Numbered from the stretch's first letter, positions 56,489 through 64,000 are shown. The stretch: 64,000 nt of DNA from Paenibacillus xylaniclasticus (GCF_004001065.1 NZ_BIML01000001.1:186001-250000); one strand, 5' to 3'. Notes: generated from the letters alone by a model not told the origin. Numbers and translations are program-made.

Positions 56489-57826
56489 CTACAACAATGC
56501 ATCGACTTTCTCCTCAAAGAATTTACGAATGCTGCGCTTCACTCGATTTGAATTCACTTTTCCTTGGCCCGCCATGAGAGTATTGAATTCCGAACCTTCA
56601 GTTTTTGACAGATCAATTGCATTGATGATTCTTACGATCTCATCAACCGGAAAATCTTTACCATACTTATCGTAAAGTTTTTTAGCTACAACCACAAACC
56701 CAACAAACATATTATGATGGTTAATCCAAGACACTTTTGCAACCTCGGATTTATTTGTGGTCAATTCGCTTTCGAATGAAGGAATCAAATACCCGAAGAA
56801 TTTTTTTAAGGCCTCGGTAAAATCATACCTATCTTTAGTGTTTTTTGGCTCAAAAATTGACTCAATTGACTCAGATAGAATCGCAAAGTTGGTAAAGTAG
56901 AGAATCTTTTTATCCAATGTCGTCTTAATTGAAACTCGGTTTCTAAGCTCAGGAATATTCATCAAATCTTTTGTGATTTGCGCTCCAATAGTTTCGCTCA
57001 TATAATTTTTTATCAGCGTTTTATCGAATCGGTTAACCGTGTTAACTTGGCCAAGCAAAAATTGCGCTTCTTGAAGAGGAAAGTGTTTTATAGCCACGTT
57101 TATAAAGCCATCAAAATTAGGGTTGTCTTCTAACACCTTGATCATCGCTGTGACACGATGAGCGCCATCGATCAGATTGAGCGTCGTCCCTTCTCCTATC
57201 GTTAAATCGCCGTTCGAATATTCAACATCGTCGTTACCATCAACCAAAATATTAAACAAAAGCGTATCTGCCTTGTATTTCCCCTCTGTCATTAAACGAG
57301 CGATGTTTTTTACGCTCTTTTGGTTTATGTCAATTTTCTCTAAGAACGTTCCATCTTTTTTAGCCTTCTTCTTAGACAATCTCTGTGTGTCAAAATTGTA
57401 TGTCAATATCTTTGACAGCCATAACTTCACAACTTCTTGATAGCTCATAATCGTGACGTAATCTCTTCCAGATGGAGCTGCAATAACACCTTCAAAGGTG
57501 TACGGTAGCGTTAATTGCTCGACTACTTCTCTTTTATACCTCTCCGCATTTTTGATTTCTCTGGATGAGTAAAAATTTGAAGGGTTGGTGTCTTCATTTT
57601 TCGTAACAGTATAAAACACAGTTACAAACACAGCCTTTTCCTCTTCTGAAAGGGATTCAAATTTTGCAGGATTAACAAGTAATTCATCGAATACTCCTCT
57701 AGGAATCCTGTGATTGGCATTAAGAAGATCATCAATCTCTCTTTGCTGCTCCTTATTTTTGTTCACCTCAACAAGGACGCTAAAAACTGTTTCAAGAAAA
57801 TCCTTCTCTTGAATGGCCTCACTCAT
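56489..57826 (-). CDS. YopQ-like DGxHR protein
   Basis: 445 residues. TLNLIDGAHRVTAMIKVLED carries the DGxHR motif of ParB/DndB-like NTP-binding folds; VNTVNRFDKTLIKNYMSE follows. SPbeta YopQ (460 aa) occupies the same place beside YopR. ATG after AAAGGAGTTGTTACG. Regulatory or genome-maintenance role inferred. Confidence 0.7.
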   Translation of the reverse strand: MSEAIQEKDFLETVFSVLVEVNKNKEQQREIDDLLNANHRIPRGVFDELLVNPAKFESLSEEEKAVFVTVFYTVTKNEDTNPSNFYSSREIKNAERYKREVVEQLTLPYTFEGVIAAPSGRDYVTIMSYQEVVKLWLSKILTYNFDTQRLSKKKAKKDGTFLEKIDINQKSVKNIARLMTEGKYKADTLLFNILVDGNDDVEYSNGDLTIGEGTTLNLIDGAHRVTAMIKVLEDNPNFDGFINVAIKHFPLQEAQFLLGQVNTVNRFDKTLIKNYMSETIGAQITKDLMNIPELRNRVSIKTTLDKKILYFTNFAILSESIESIFEPKNTKDRYDFTEALKKFFGYLIPSFESELTTNKSEVAKVSWINHHNMFVGFVVVAKKLYDKYGKDFPVDEIVRIINAIDLSKTEGSEFNTLMAGQGKVNSNRVKRSIRKFFEEKVDALL

Positions 57827-57898
57827 CGTAACAACTCCTTTGTCAACTTACCGCCTAAATATCGATTTGCTATTTATCATTATACACGAGTTTTTTAA

Positions 57899-58026
57899 AA
57901 TTTAAAACAAACAATAATAAAAAAGACATATGCAAGGGAACACACTTGACGCATGCCTCTTACGTATATCTTTTTGCCATAATAAAATCCACTTTCACAA
58001 TCTACTCACACGTTTCTAATTCTCTC
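57899..58026. other. Intergenic region upstream of YopQ-like gene
   Basis: Holds the probable promoter of the YopQ/MrpR unit (TATAAT near 57882-57887 on the minus strand) and an imperfect dyad CATATGCAAG...CTTGACGCATG (57928-57957), a possible operator. No gene seen. Confidence 0.45.
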
Positions 58027-58250
58027 CTAAATAGCATAATTTTTACACCAAATAGCATTCTCTCCATAGATCTTGTCTCTACTTAGGATATATCTATCGC
58101 CCTTTAAGCCAGAATACTTCCATCTGTCTCGACCTAGATAATTTAAAACCTGTAAAAATTCGAATCCGTCTCATTCTTTAAGTAGACGTACAGAATTGAC
58201 TTGCTCAAGAACCCAAATGCATTTGTTTCCTCAAACGTATCAAGTTTCAT
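58027..58250 (-). pseudogene. Frameshifted small gene
   Basis: Frame 1: MKLDTFEETNAFGFLSKSIL, then YVYLKNE. Frame 2, without a start: FEFLQVLNYLGRDRWKYSG, then GDRYILSRDKIYGENAIWC to a stop. A single frame change near AAGAATGAGACGG joins them into about 75 residues. Family unknown. Confidence 0.45.
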
Positions 58251-58295
58251 TTGCTCCAAAAATCGTTCCTATTGATATCTTAAAACCATGGTGTT

Positions 58296-58418
58296 TCATG
58301 GAATTTTATATAAATTACTCATGATATTCACAACTTCGCCCATGCGCTTTTGTGCCCACTCCTCGACCTGCATCTTAACAATGACACTCATTCTATTATC
58401 AGCCCGCTCACTTGTCAC
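58296..58418 (-). CDS. Small hypothetical protein (40 aa)
   Basis: MTSERADNRMSVIVKMQVEE; GTG start lies very close to AAGAGGTA, so the true start may be ATG 58391. Unknown. Confidence 0.35.
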   Translation of the reverse strand: MTSERADNRMSVIVKMQVEEWAQKRMGEVVNIMSNLYKIP

Positions 58419-58441
58419 TACCTCTTAAAATAGTATTTTTA

Positions 58442-58660
58442 TCACTTTTTAATTAAGCCCTCGTCAAGTAGTATCTGCTGAACTTTACTTTCAAAATCAT
58501 TTTGCACTACTCCGTCGATCACAGAACTATGAACAATCTCATGAACAATCCTTCTAACCTCTTTATTAAAGTCTCTTTTCGAAACAGTTATTTCAAAATA
58601 ATCATCATCTAGTACACTTGGCATGTCAAGTTCTACCGTAAACTCGATTTTTATCTTCAT
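58442..58660 (-). CDS. Hypothetical protein (72 aa)
   Basis: MKIKIEFTVELDMPSVLDDD, beta start then helix (VRRIVHEIVHSSVIDG). Unknown. Confidence 0.5.
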   Translation of the reverse strand: MKIKIEFTVELDMPSVLDDDYFEITVSKRDFNKEVRRIVHEIVHSSVIDGVVQNDFESKVQQILLDEGLIKK

Positions 58661-58708
58661 TTTTCACCATTCTTTCATTCCCTCGATACACCTATCTGAA
58701 ATGGATTA

Positions 58709-58915
58709 TTATTCGGATTTACCGTAAACATTTTGATATTGCACTTCTTCAATCTTGATAATCCCACTTGCTTCAGCTAAAGGAGCGTTAAAAGGTAACT
58801 TATTTAAATAATCCAGAGTTGTAATCGAAGATTTATATTTACACCCAATCATAGATCCGTCTAAATTAAACCGAACATACCTGTCACCGCATTTTATCAC
58901 ATATAACTTCTCCAT
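58709..58915 (-). CDS. Hypothetical protein (68 aa)
   Basis: MEKLYVIKCGDRYVRFNLDG after GGGGGTAATAA. Small beta domain; unknown. Confidence 0.5.
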   Translation of the reverse strand: MEKLYVIKCGDRYVRFNLDGSMIGCKYKSSITTLDYLNKLPFNAPLAEASGIIKIEEVQYQNVYGKSE

Positions 58916-58940
58916 TTATTACCCCCATCAAACTGACATT

Positions 58941-59231
58941 TTATTGGATTTTAGTCTTATCCACACGCTGACCACAATCATTGCAAATGTAAAATTCTAT
59001 ATTAAGACCACTTACCTCAACCTCATTTTTCCTATATCCGTTTTCATGAGTGCAACTTTGCCTTAATTCGTGCCAAATAGCCCTAATTTTCTTACCGATT
59101 GATTTTCTTTGTTGTTTTAAATTTTCTGATTCTTGATGGGTTACTTTCTTTGCACACTGATAACATAAATTATCGTCATTGAATATAAAATTTGAATTGG
59201 TTTGTTTCCCACATGTGGCACATATTTTCAA
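58941..59231 (-). CDS. Double zinc-ribbon protein (96 aa)
   Basis: CATCGKQTNSNFIFND with LCYQCAKK, and CTHENGYRK with CNDCGQRVDKT: two zinc sites joined by a basic helix (NLKQQRKSIGKKIRAIWH). Possibly nucleic-acid binding. Confidence 0.55.
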   Translation of the reverse strand: MKICATCGKQTNSNFIFNDDNLCYQCAKKVTHQESENLKQQRKSIGKKIRAIWHELRQSCTHENGYRKNEVEVSGLNIEFYICNDCGQRVDKTKIQ

Positions 59232-59264
59232 ATATTCACAGCCTCCTCCCCATAAAATTGACCT

Positions 59265-59522
59265 TTATTCAGATTTGACCACTGTAAATTTATTACCAAA
59301 ATCCTTAACCAAAATAAATCCTTCCCATGAATCTACTCCAATCATACAATCCTTAATAATAACTTCACTTTCACAAGGAAATCCTTCGCTGTCAATCCAT
59401 TCTACTTTACTACCTATACAAATTTTTTCACCATTTCGATCTTTATATCCTGTGAATATTAAATTTGATAACTCTGTTTTTTTTCTCAAAATCTTTTCAA
59501 CAATTTGAGCATAGTCCTTCAT
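59265..59522 (-). CDS. Hypothetical SH3-like protein (85 aa)
   Basis: MKDYAQIVEKILRKKTELSN, then GEKICIGSKVEWIDSEGFPC. Start overlaps the end of a 29-aa gene. Unknown. Confidence 0.5.
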   Translation of the reverse strand: MKDYAQIVEKILRKKTELSNLIFTGYKDRNGEKICIGSKVEWIDSEGFPCESEVIIKDCMIGVDSWEGFILVKDFGNKFTVVKSE

Positions 59523-59586
59523 CAGTATCGTTTGCAAAAAAATTTTCATTACAATCACTACAGATTAATTTTTTGTATCCTTCCAA
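59497..59586 (-). CDS. Tiny zinc-ribbon protein (29 aa)
   Basis: TTG after AAGGAGAAATTGAA. Reads KLICSDCNENFFANDTDEG and ends LCSNC: two CxxC in 29 residues, a complete minimal zinc knuckle pair. Confidence 0.45.
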   Translation of the reverse strand: MEGYKKLICSDCNENFFANDTDEGLCSNC

Positions 59587-59626
59587 TTCAATTTCTCCTT
59601 CCCAATAAAAGTGAACTTTCGTTTGG

Positions 59627-59851
59627 TTACTTAATACCGACGATCTTCCCTTTGACAACTCTGATTCCTTTGTCTTTTAGTTCATGTTTATCTGTGAGAT
59701 CAATTGGACTACTACCCATGTATTCAAAGTAATATTGCTTTGCACAGTCTGGACTGCAAAATATTTCAGTTACAAATTGGCTGTACTCCAATTCCATCTT
59801 ATCAGTTAATTCAACTTCACAAGTTTTACAGGTCAATACTTCATTCATCAT
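59627..59851 (-). CDS. Small zinc-binding protein (74 aa)
   Basis: LTCKTCEVELTDKMELEY and FCSPDCAKQYYFEYMG suggest a CxxC...CxxxC zinc site. Unknown. Confidence 0.5.
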   Translation of the reverse strand: MMNEVLTCKTCEVELTDKMELEYSQFVTEIFCSPDCAKQYYFEYMGSSPIDLTDKHELKDKGIRVVKGKIVGIK

Positions 59852-59891
59852 TCTTTCCCCAATCTGTATGAAAGTCAGTTTTCATAATAAA

Positions 59892-60116
59892 TCAATCTTC
59901 GTAGTCAGCCCACTCGTCCATATCTACCTGCTCATTACATTTAGCACAATAGATAATATCCTCATAGAAACCATCAATATGATCTGGTTCGATGTCGTAA
60001 GTCTTTTTGTGTCTTGAACCATTCTTTAGATCGATCCTTTGCTTCGCTTTAACAAAAATTTCAGTGTAGAAAAATCTTGTTTCTCCGCAACTCGTACAAG
60101 TATATCTCATTCCCAT
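59892..60116 (-). CDS. Small zinc-binding protein (74 aa)
   Basis: YTCTSCGETRFFYTEIFVKA and IIYCAKCNEQVDMDEW: zinc ribbon. Unknown. Confidence 0.5.
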   Translation of the reverse strand: MGMRYTCTSCGETRFFYTEIFVKAKQRIDLKNGSRHKKTYDIEPDHIDGFYEDIIYCAKCNEQVDMDEWADYED

Positions 60117-60189
60117 TCGATACTCCTCTTAAAATTCAGGATTTATTATCCATATCTTTAAATTCATTTAGCTCACGGTTGAGATTTTC

Positions 60190-60402
60190 CTAAAATACAT
60201 CAGTTCTATTACTCTTTAGAGCTTGGGTTTTTACATCTTCGTTATGTGCACTAAATCCAAGAACTACTAGAGGTGTAAAGATTGCAATTGGTAGAATAGC
60301 CCAGAATGCGAAAAGCAAATAAAAGATATATACTGCTGCTCCCCATCCAAGGATCACCGTAATTCCGAAAGTGGCAATCCCAATCTTATCTAGTTTACTC
60401 AT
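60190..60402 (-). CDS. Two-helix membrane protein (70 aa)
   Basis: GIATFGITVILGWGAAVYIF and LLFAFWAILPIAIFTPLVVL, with short polar ends. Unknown. Confidence 0.5.
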   Translation of the reverse strand: MSKLDKIGIATFGITVILGWGAAVYIFYLLFAFWAILPIAIFTPLVVLGFSAHNEDVKTQALKSNRTDVF

Positions 60403-60439
60403 TCACTCACCCCTGTTTTGAAACAACTCTTTTATGTGC

Positions 60440-60772
60440 CTATAGCAGCTTATTTAATCTGTCAATAAGCCTTCTAATGTCTTCCTCATTGTAAATCGCA
60501 AACTTGTCATCGTCATCAAACATTCCATCTCTTCTTCCACAATTAAGATCCATTCGAAATTCATAACTGCTGTCCTTCTCCGCTTTAGCGAAAATCTCAT
60601 CAAACTCATTTTCGTCTTCATCAATATCACCGACTACATCTTGATATATCCAGTCGTTAGTTAATGATTCAAGTTTACTATGTAGTCCTCTGATCGTACC
60701 AAGTGATTCGTATCTTGAATACAAAATTCCACTCGGTAACTTTAGAAACTCTGCTCTATTCACAATCCTCAC
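60440..60772 (-). CDS. Hypothetical acidic protein (110 aa)
   Basis: MRIVNRAEFLKLPSGILYSR, then GDIDEDENEFDEIFAKAEKD. Known-looking phage layout but no family recalled. Confidence 0.5.
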   Translation of the reverse strand: MRIVNRAEFLKLPSGILYSRYESLGTIRGLHSKLESLTNDWIYQDVVGDIDEDENEFDEIFAKAEKDSSYEFRMDLNCGRRDGMFDDDDKFAIYNEEDIRRLIDRLNKLL

Positions 60773-60873
60773 AATCCATCCTCCTTTAGATGGTAAATCT
60801 AGTATTTCAATACCTCGCTTCTGTCTACTATCAAATAATTTTACCCCTTACTTTCATTAAATTTTTAAAATAA

Positions 60874-61119
60874 CTATTTAGATATTGACTTTGAGGGCTT
60901 CCTACTTGACTTATATTTTTTTCGACTCACAACTGTAACAACAAATGCAAGAGATCGTTCCTTAAATTTTAATACAACATAATCTCCGTTGTTCATTCTC
61001 CACGAAATACGACCATCTGAATGCGGTAATAAACTAAGTTCTCTTTTTAATTTATCGACATTTACATTTTGTTGCTTACACCGCTTAAGAGCGTGATCAG
61101 AAAAAATAATTTTTATCAC
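60874..61119 (-). CDS. DUF4258-like protein (81 aa)
   Basis: IIFSDHALKRCKQQNVNVDK and a basic tail (SRKKYKSSRKPSKSISK). The FSxHALKR start fits DUF4258, a fold shared with some RelE/BrnT-like toxins; no antitoxin partner is evident. Confidence 0.55.
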   Translation of the reverse strand: MIKIIFSDHALKRCKQQNVNVDKLKRELSLLPHSDGRISWRMNNGDYVVLKFKERSLAFVVTVVSRKKYKSSRKPSKSISK

Positions 61120-61211
61120 GACGTGAACACCTCAACTCCGCTTTCAAATTTTAGATAAACGAAACTACCGCTTGTCTAAATTGTCTCACATTCGAAATGA
61201 GATTCATGTAG

Positions 61212-61298
61212 TTACCTTAGCCCATTCATTATCAAGCGCATGTCTGCCATTAAATCCTCATCAAGCAAATTTGTTAGGAATATACTTCTCTCTACAAT
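61212..61298 (-). CDS. Possible small peptide (28 aa)
   Basis: Frame VERSIFLTNLLDEDLMADMR looks protein-like; start would be ATT or TTG. Ribosome site is weak, so low certainty. Confidence 0.25.
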   Translation of the reverse strand: MVERSIFLTNLLDEDLMADMRLIMNGLR

Positions 61299-61315
61299 CT
61301 TCTATCTGCTAACAG

Positions 61316-61453
61316 TCAGGACTTTTCTTTCGCATTTCTCTCTGCAAGCGACTTAAATAACTCTCCCGCCTTTTCTACTTCCTCCTTGGTCATATCCTCA
61401 CGAAGCATATCCTTGATCTTTTCAATAGTTTTATCTGCTTGTTTATCGCTCAT
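61316..61453 (-). CDS. Hypothetical helical protein (45 aa)
   Basis: MSDKQADKTIEKIKDMLRED, then KEEVEKAGELFKSLAERN. Charged helices. Unknown. Confidence 0.45.
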   Translation of the reverse strand: MSDKQADKTIEKIKDMLREDMTKEEVEKAGELFKSLAERNAKEKS

Positions 61454-61476
61454 TATTAATCCGCCTGATTAAATTA

Positions 61477-61944
61477 TTATTTAACATCAAAATAATCAAA
61501 CAGAGGTTTAAATTGCTCTTTTACTTTCTCAAAAGGGAAATTGTTTGTCATCCACACAATGTTCGTTGTAATATGATTTACAATTACAACCGTTAGTTTA
61601 TCTTGCTGCTTTATTGTACACAAAAAATCATAAATCTTACTATGAGGAATCTCGCATTCTAAATTGATGTCGGGTTCTATATCAAATCCCCAAATCAAAT
61701 TAATGCCTTCCATATAAGCCTTTGCGCCCATCGGCACAGTATCTTCGATTGTTTTGCCTTTAAGCGGTTCGTAAAGCCACTCTTCTCCCTTAACAACGAA
61801 AATATACTCCTTTTTGCCGTCAGGAAGTGTACCAATAACTGGAGTCATTGAATTAGTCGGAGCATCTGCTATAACTTCTCCGTACCCCTCCTTTAACCAC
61901 CGCTCAAACATCTTTACGTTAAAATTCTGTCTCAATGAAGACAC
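61477..61944 (-). CDS. Hypothetical protein (155 aa)
   Basis: MSSLRQNFNVKMFERWLKEG; LIWGFDIEPDINLECEIPH. Lies between the two repressor-type genes. Not recognised. Confidence 0.5.
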   Translation of the reverse strand: MSSLRQNFNVKMFERWLKEGYGEVIADAPTNSMTPVIGTLPDGKKEYIFVVKGEEWLYEPLKGKTIEDTVPMGAKAYMEGINLIWGFDIEPDINLECEIPHSKIYDFLCTIKQQDKLTVVIVNHITTNIVWMTNNFPFEKVKEQFKPLFDYFDVK

Positions 61945-61980
61945 CTTCTTTTCTCTTATAAAATCTCCGATTTATTTCAA

Positions 61981-62289
61981 CTACTGATGCAATCTTCGTA
62001 CTAGATGCACTACCATCTCATAATCTTCCGCTGATAGTTTGCTAATTAGAATTTCTATTTCCGAGTCAATCAATCTCGGCAATTTCGCCTCATCAGCCAA
62101 CAACAGCCAATCAATCGAAACATTTAACTTAGTAGCAATTGACACTAGTTGCTCTAAATTCGGCTCAGATGCACCAGATTCCCATTTTGAAATTGTAGAG
62201 TTATCAGCATAAAGAAACTCACCTAATTGTGCTTGAGTTAGTCCATTCAAATTTCTTAAATGCTTTAATCGAACTCCAAATGAATCCAT
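61981..62289 (-). CDS. XRE-family repressor (102 aa)
   Basis: ATG at 62289 after AAAGGAGAGTTT. HTH: LKHLRNLNGLTQAQLGEFLY, STISKWESGASEPNLEQLV, then KLNVSIDWLL and a C-terminal helical tail (VVHLVRRLHQ). Cro/CI-like DNA-binding regulator. Confidence 0.85.
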   Translation of the reverse strand: MDSFGVRLKHLRNLNGLTQAQLGEFLYADNSTISKWESGASEPNLEQLVSIATKLNVSIDWLLLADEAKLPRLIDSEIEILISKLSAEDYEMVVHLVRRLHQ

Positions 62290-62309
62290 AAACTCTCCTT
62301 TTGATACAA

Positions 62310-62489
62310 TCAGTTTCTTATCTTCGTGCAATTATTGATAAGTATTGATGCACCATGCAATCGACCGTAATCTACAATTGTGAAGTAATCAGCATTTTCA
62401 ATGGTCGCAGCCTTCACATCATAGATTTCTCCCCTAAGAGTGTTCAAGCCATCCCTAGTAACTTTAACCTTAAATGTATTAGGCTCCAC
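62310..62489 (-). CDS. Hypothetical small beta protein (59 aa)
   Basis: GTG at 62489 after AAGAGGTGATAAA. VEPNTFKVKVTRDGLNTLRG, beta-rich. Unknown. Confidence 0.45.
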   Translation of the reverse strand: MEPNTFKVKVTRDGLNTLRGEIYDVKAATIENADYFTIVDYGRLHGASILINNCTKIRN

Positions 62490-62514
62490 TTTATCACCTC
62501 TTAGAATCCGTTTT

Positions 62515-62769
62515 TTAATGGTAACTACTAGCAACTCGTTCAGACATTAGTCCAATGTACCCTACTTCTTTATGTTTAAGATAGTAGCAGCGGTCAATTG
62601 CGTCATATTTCTTTGTGATCTCATTGCGTTCCAAAAATTCATCGTATCCTTCAATTGGTTCTTCAAGAAGGCATTGTTTAATATCTGCTTGAAGTTTATG
62701 TGTTTTAATCTTCTCCACTTTATAAACATCGAGCAATTTGAAAAACTCTTGGTTAATTGATACTCTCAT
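62515..62769 (-). CDS. Hypothetical protein (84 aa)
   Basis: ATG at 62769 after AGGAGTGGATTTTTGT. MRVSINQEFFKLLDVYKVEK; EPIEGYDEFLERNEITKKYD. Unknown. Confidence 0.5.
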   Translation of the reverse strand: MRVSINQEFFKLLDVYKVEKIKTHKLQADIKQCLLEEPIEGYDEFLERNEITKKYDAIDRCYYLKHKEVGYIGLMSERVASSYH

Positions 62770-62796
62770 ACAAAAATCCACTCCTATCCTTTGAAA

Positions 62797-63021
62797 TCAG
62801 ACCTTCATTACCCTTCTTCTCACTCTAAACTGACTCCGATCAAACACTGGTGTTACTTCGCCAAAACTCGATGAGATAGATCCACCGTTAACATGAAACA
62901 CATCGCCATCCCACATACGAATGTAGCCCCAATGTCCAAAATAGTCTGATTCTTTATCCGTGATATGAACTTCTCTGTTAATCATATTTTCTGGTTTCAC
63001 ATCTCTCACCGCCTCATACAA
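62797..63021 (-). CDS. Hypothetical protein (74 aa)
   Basis: MYEAVRDVKPENMINREVHI; ends with a basic segment (RSQFRVRRRVMKV). Starts eight bases after the repressor stop. Confidence 0.5.
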   Translation of the reverse strand: MYEAVRDVKPENMINREVHITDKESDYFGHWGYIRMWDGDVFHVNGGSISSSFGEVTPVFDRSQFRVRRRVMKV

Positions 63022-63029
63022 TTAGATTT

Positions 63030-63587
63030 TCATTCCCTAACCTCTTCAATTTCCTCATTTGGAATACTTAGAATCGCCCTGATTTCATTTAGCTGCTTCT
63101 CATTCAACAACTGTACGCCTCGTTCAAATCGGGCGTAGTGGATGTAATTCAGCCCCAATACATCGGCAATATCTTTTTGAGTAAGATTGTGTGATTTTCG
63201 TATTGACTTAAGGTTCTTAATGCGAAAGCGAATCGTCTCACTTTTCTCATACTTTCTCTTCTCTCGGTCATTCTCCAGCTCGGAGTAATTCTTTTCAAGT
63301 TGTTCGTATTTCTTTCGTAAATCAAGTAGTTCCTGAACAACCTGTTCATATTCACCCTTACTCTTATTAAAATACCTCGCATTTCCACTTTCGTCTCGAT
63401 ATTGAATTATTTCTTCAACGGACACATCTAAAATTGAGCAAAACCTATCTAGCACATCGAATCGGATAGGTTCATCCTTGTTTATCTTTGCAACAGTCGA
63501 TGATGAGAACCCTCCTTCTTTTATGAGATCGGTCAGTTTAATTCCCTTATAATCAAGCAAATTTCTTAGTGGTTCGTATGTTAGCAC
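63030..63587 (-). CDS. Two-HTH XRE repressor (185 aa)
   Basis: N-terminal YKGIKLTDLIKEGGFSSSTV with FCSILDVSVEEIIQY, a coiled linker (RKKYEQLEKNYSELENDREK), and a second HTH (KSIRKSHNLTQKDIADVLGL, YARFERGVQLLNEKQL). Two DNA-binding domains on one chain; transcribed away from a divergent gene. Confidence 0.8.
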   Translation of the reverse strand: MLTYEPLRNLLDYKGIKLTDLIKEGGFSSSTVAKINKDEPIRFDVLDRFCSILDVSVEEIIQYRDESGNARYFNKSKGEYEQVVQELLDLRKKYEQLEKNYSELENDREKRKYEKSETIRFRIKNLKSIRKSHNLTQKDIADVLGLNYIHYARFERGVQLLNEKQLNEIRAILSIPNEEIEEVRE

Positions 63588-63594
63588 CTTTAGT

Positions 63595-63735
63595 TCACCT
63601 CTGACTATATATTAACATATTCGCATTCGTAAAGCAAACATATAATTTAATCGACATTTTTTCTTAACTAATACGAACATGTGTTTGCATATATTTGAAC
63701 GTCATGTTAGAATTAATTCACCGCTAATCCACATA
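63595..63735. promoter_or_regulatory. Divergent switch region
   Basis: Minus: TTGCTT-17-TAATAT toward the repressor. Plus: TTGCAT-17-TAGAAT toward the 73-aa gene. Related dyads (CGAACATGTGTTTG near 63684 and CGTAAAGCAAACA near 63628) overlap both, a likely operator set. Confidence 0.6.
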
Positions 63736-63762
63736 TTATTACATAAATCGGGAGATGGTAAC

Positions 63763-63984
63763 GTGAGTCAGAAAATGTATCAAGTGTATGGATGTTTGAC
63801 TTTGCCGCTTGTCTTCAACATTAAAGATGAATCCGAACAAGCGGCAATAGAGTATGCAGAACGAATATTTAACTCGTCAAACATATTACGGATTGAAATG
63901 GATCTGGAGAGTAAAGATAACAAACACCATTTAATAATAGCGGACACATTTGATTTCTCTTGGTTTGAAGCGGAATCAAAGTAA
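63763..63984 (+). CDS. Plus-strand gene of the switch (73 aa)
   Basis: GTG at 63763 after GGGAGATGG. VSQKMYQVYGCLTLPLVFNI, then IADTFDFSWFEAESK. Divergent from the two-HTH repressor; could be an anti-repressor or lysogeny gene. Confidence 0.6.
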   Translation: MSQKMYQVYGCLTLPLVFNIKDESEQAAIEYAERIFNSSNILRIEMDLESKDNKHHLIIADTFDFSWFEAESK

Positions 63985-64000
63985 ACCACTCCCGACCTAC

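Noticed and set aside
53200-57900. Arbitrium system (AimR/AimP/AimX)
   Set aside because: No TPR-repeat AimR-size protein or short exported AimP-like peptide is visible near the MrpR-like gene.
60874-61119. Toxin-antitoxin pair
   Set aside because: The DUF4258-like gene has no adjacent antitoxin-type DNA-binding gene.
1-64000. CRISPR array
   Set aside because: No regularly spaced direct repeats with unique spacers; the repeats found are paired inverted arms or short iterons.

Overview
The window reads as the early/replication half of a large temperate phage (or integrated prophage / phage-plasmid) of a spore-forming Firmicute, most likely a Bacillales host and SPbeta-like. Grounds: AT-rich DNA; almost every gene on the minus strand in tightly packed, overlapping operons with strong AGGAGG-type ribosome sites; a nucleotide-metabolism and replication block; a 325-residue protein resembling the SPbeta master repressor MrpR/YopR (also 325 aa) next to a DGxHR-type protein resembling YopQ; and a phage copy of the sporulation protein YyaC. 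No capsid, tail, terminase or lysis genes are visible, so this is only part of the element.

Layout, left to right (transcription runs right to left). 1-5.7 kb: small early genes, many with zinc ribbons, a deaminase, a CPBP protease and two cassettes bounded by inverted repeats. 5.7-11.4 kb: DHFR, thymidylate synthase, a MazG-like pyrophosphatase and a class I ribonucleotide reductase whose ATP-cone sits on NrdB. 11.4-16 kb: small genes, a RecJ-like DHH protein and a mobile cassette. 16-20.9 kb: a damaged NAD/ADP-ribose block (Prs fragment, N-terminally truncated NAMPT, macro domain) and a second mobile cassette with a DNA methyltransferase. 21-25.7 kb: two near-identical lipoproteins, unknown genes and YyaC. 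25.9-34 kb: primase, DnaB-like helicase, UvrD-like helicase, Gam-like protein and a PD-(D/E)XK-like protein. 34-41 kb: small genes and one isolated plus-strand gene with its own promoter and terminator. 41.1-43.7 kb: an intact ISL3-family element with cargo and an 8-bp target duplication. 43.7-50 kb: PP-loop protein, deoxyribonucleotidase, guanylate kinase, 3D-domain protein, RecA-like ATPase, an SSB-tipped protein and a tRNA. 51-53 kb: a repeat-rich gap and a promoter between two 15-bp inverted arms. 53.3-57.8 kb: agr-like signalling genes followed upstream by the MrpR-like and YopQ-like genes. 58-64 kb: small genes and two XRE repressors, one at a divergent switch.

Two systems stand out. 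First, an agr-like peptide module (AgrB protease, a kinase-less AgrC-like membrane protein, a 37-residue candidate pro-peptide and a one-component LytTR regulator) lies directly downstream of the MrpR/YopQ-like lysogeny genes. In SPbeta the arbitrium peptide system is the neighbour that informs this decision, so I infer a replacement or additional communication circuit. Second, three mobile elements share ISL3-type ends and carry different cargo (a kinase-like pair, a DNA methyltransferase, a Mom-like acyltransferase); only one still has its transposase. A separate family of three hairpin-bounded cassettes, and repeated apparent use of AUU/AUC/AUA/CUG start codons after good ribosome sites, are also unusual.
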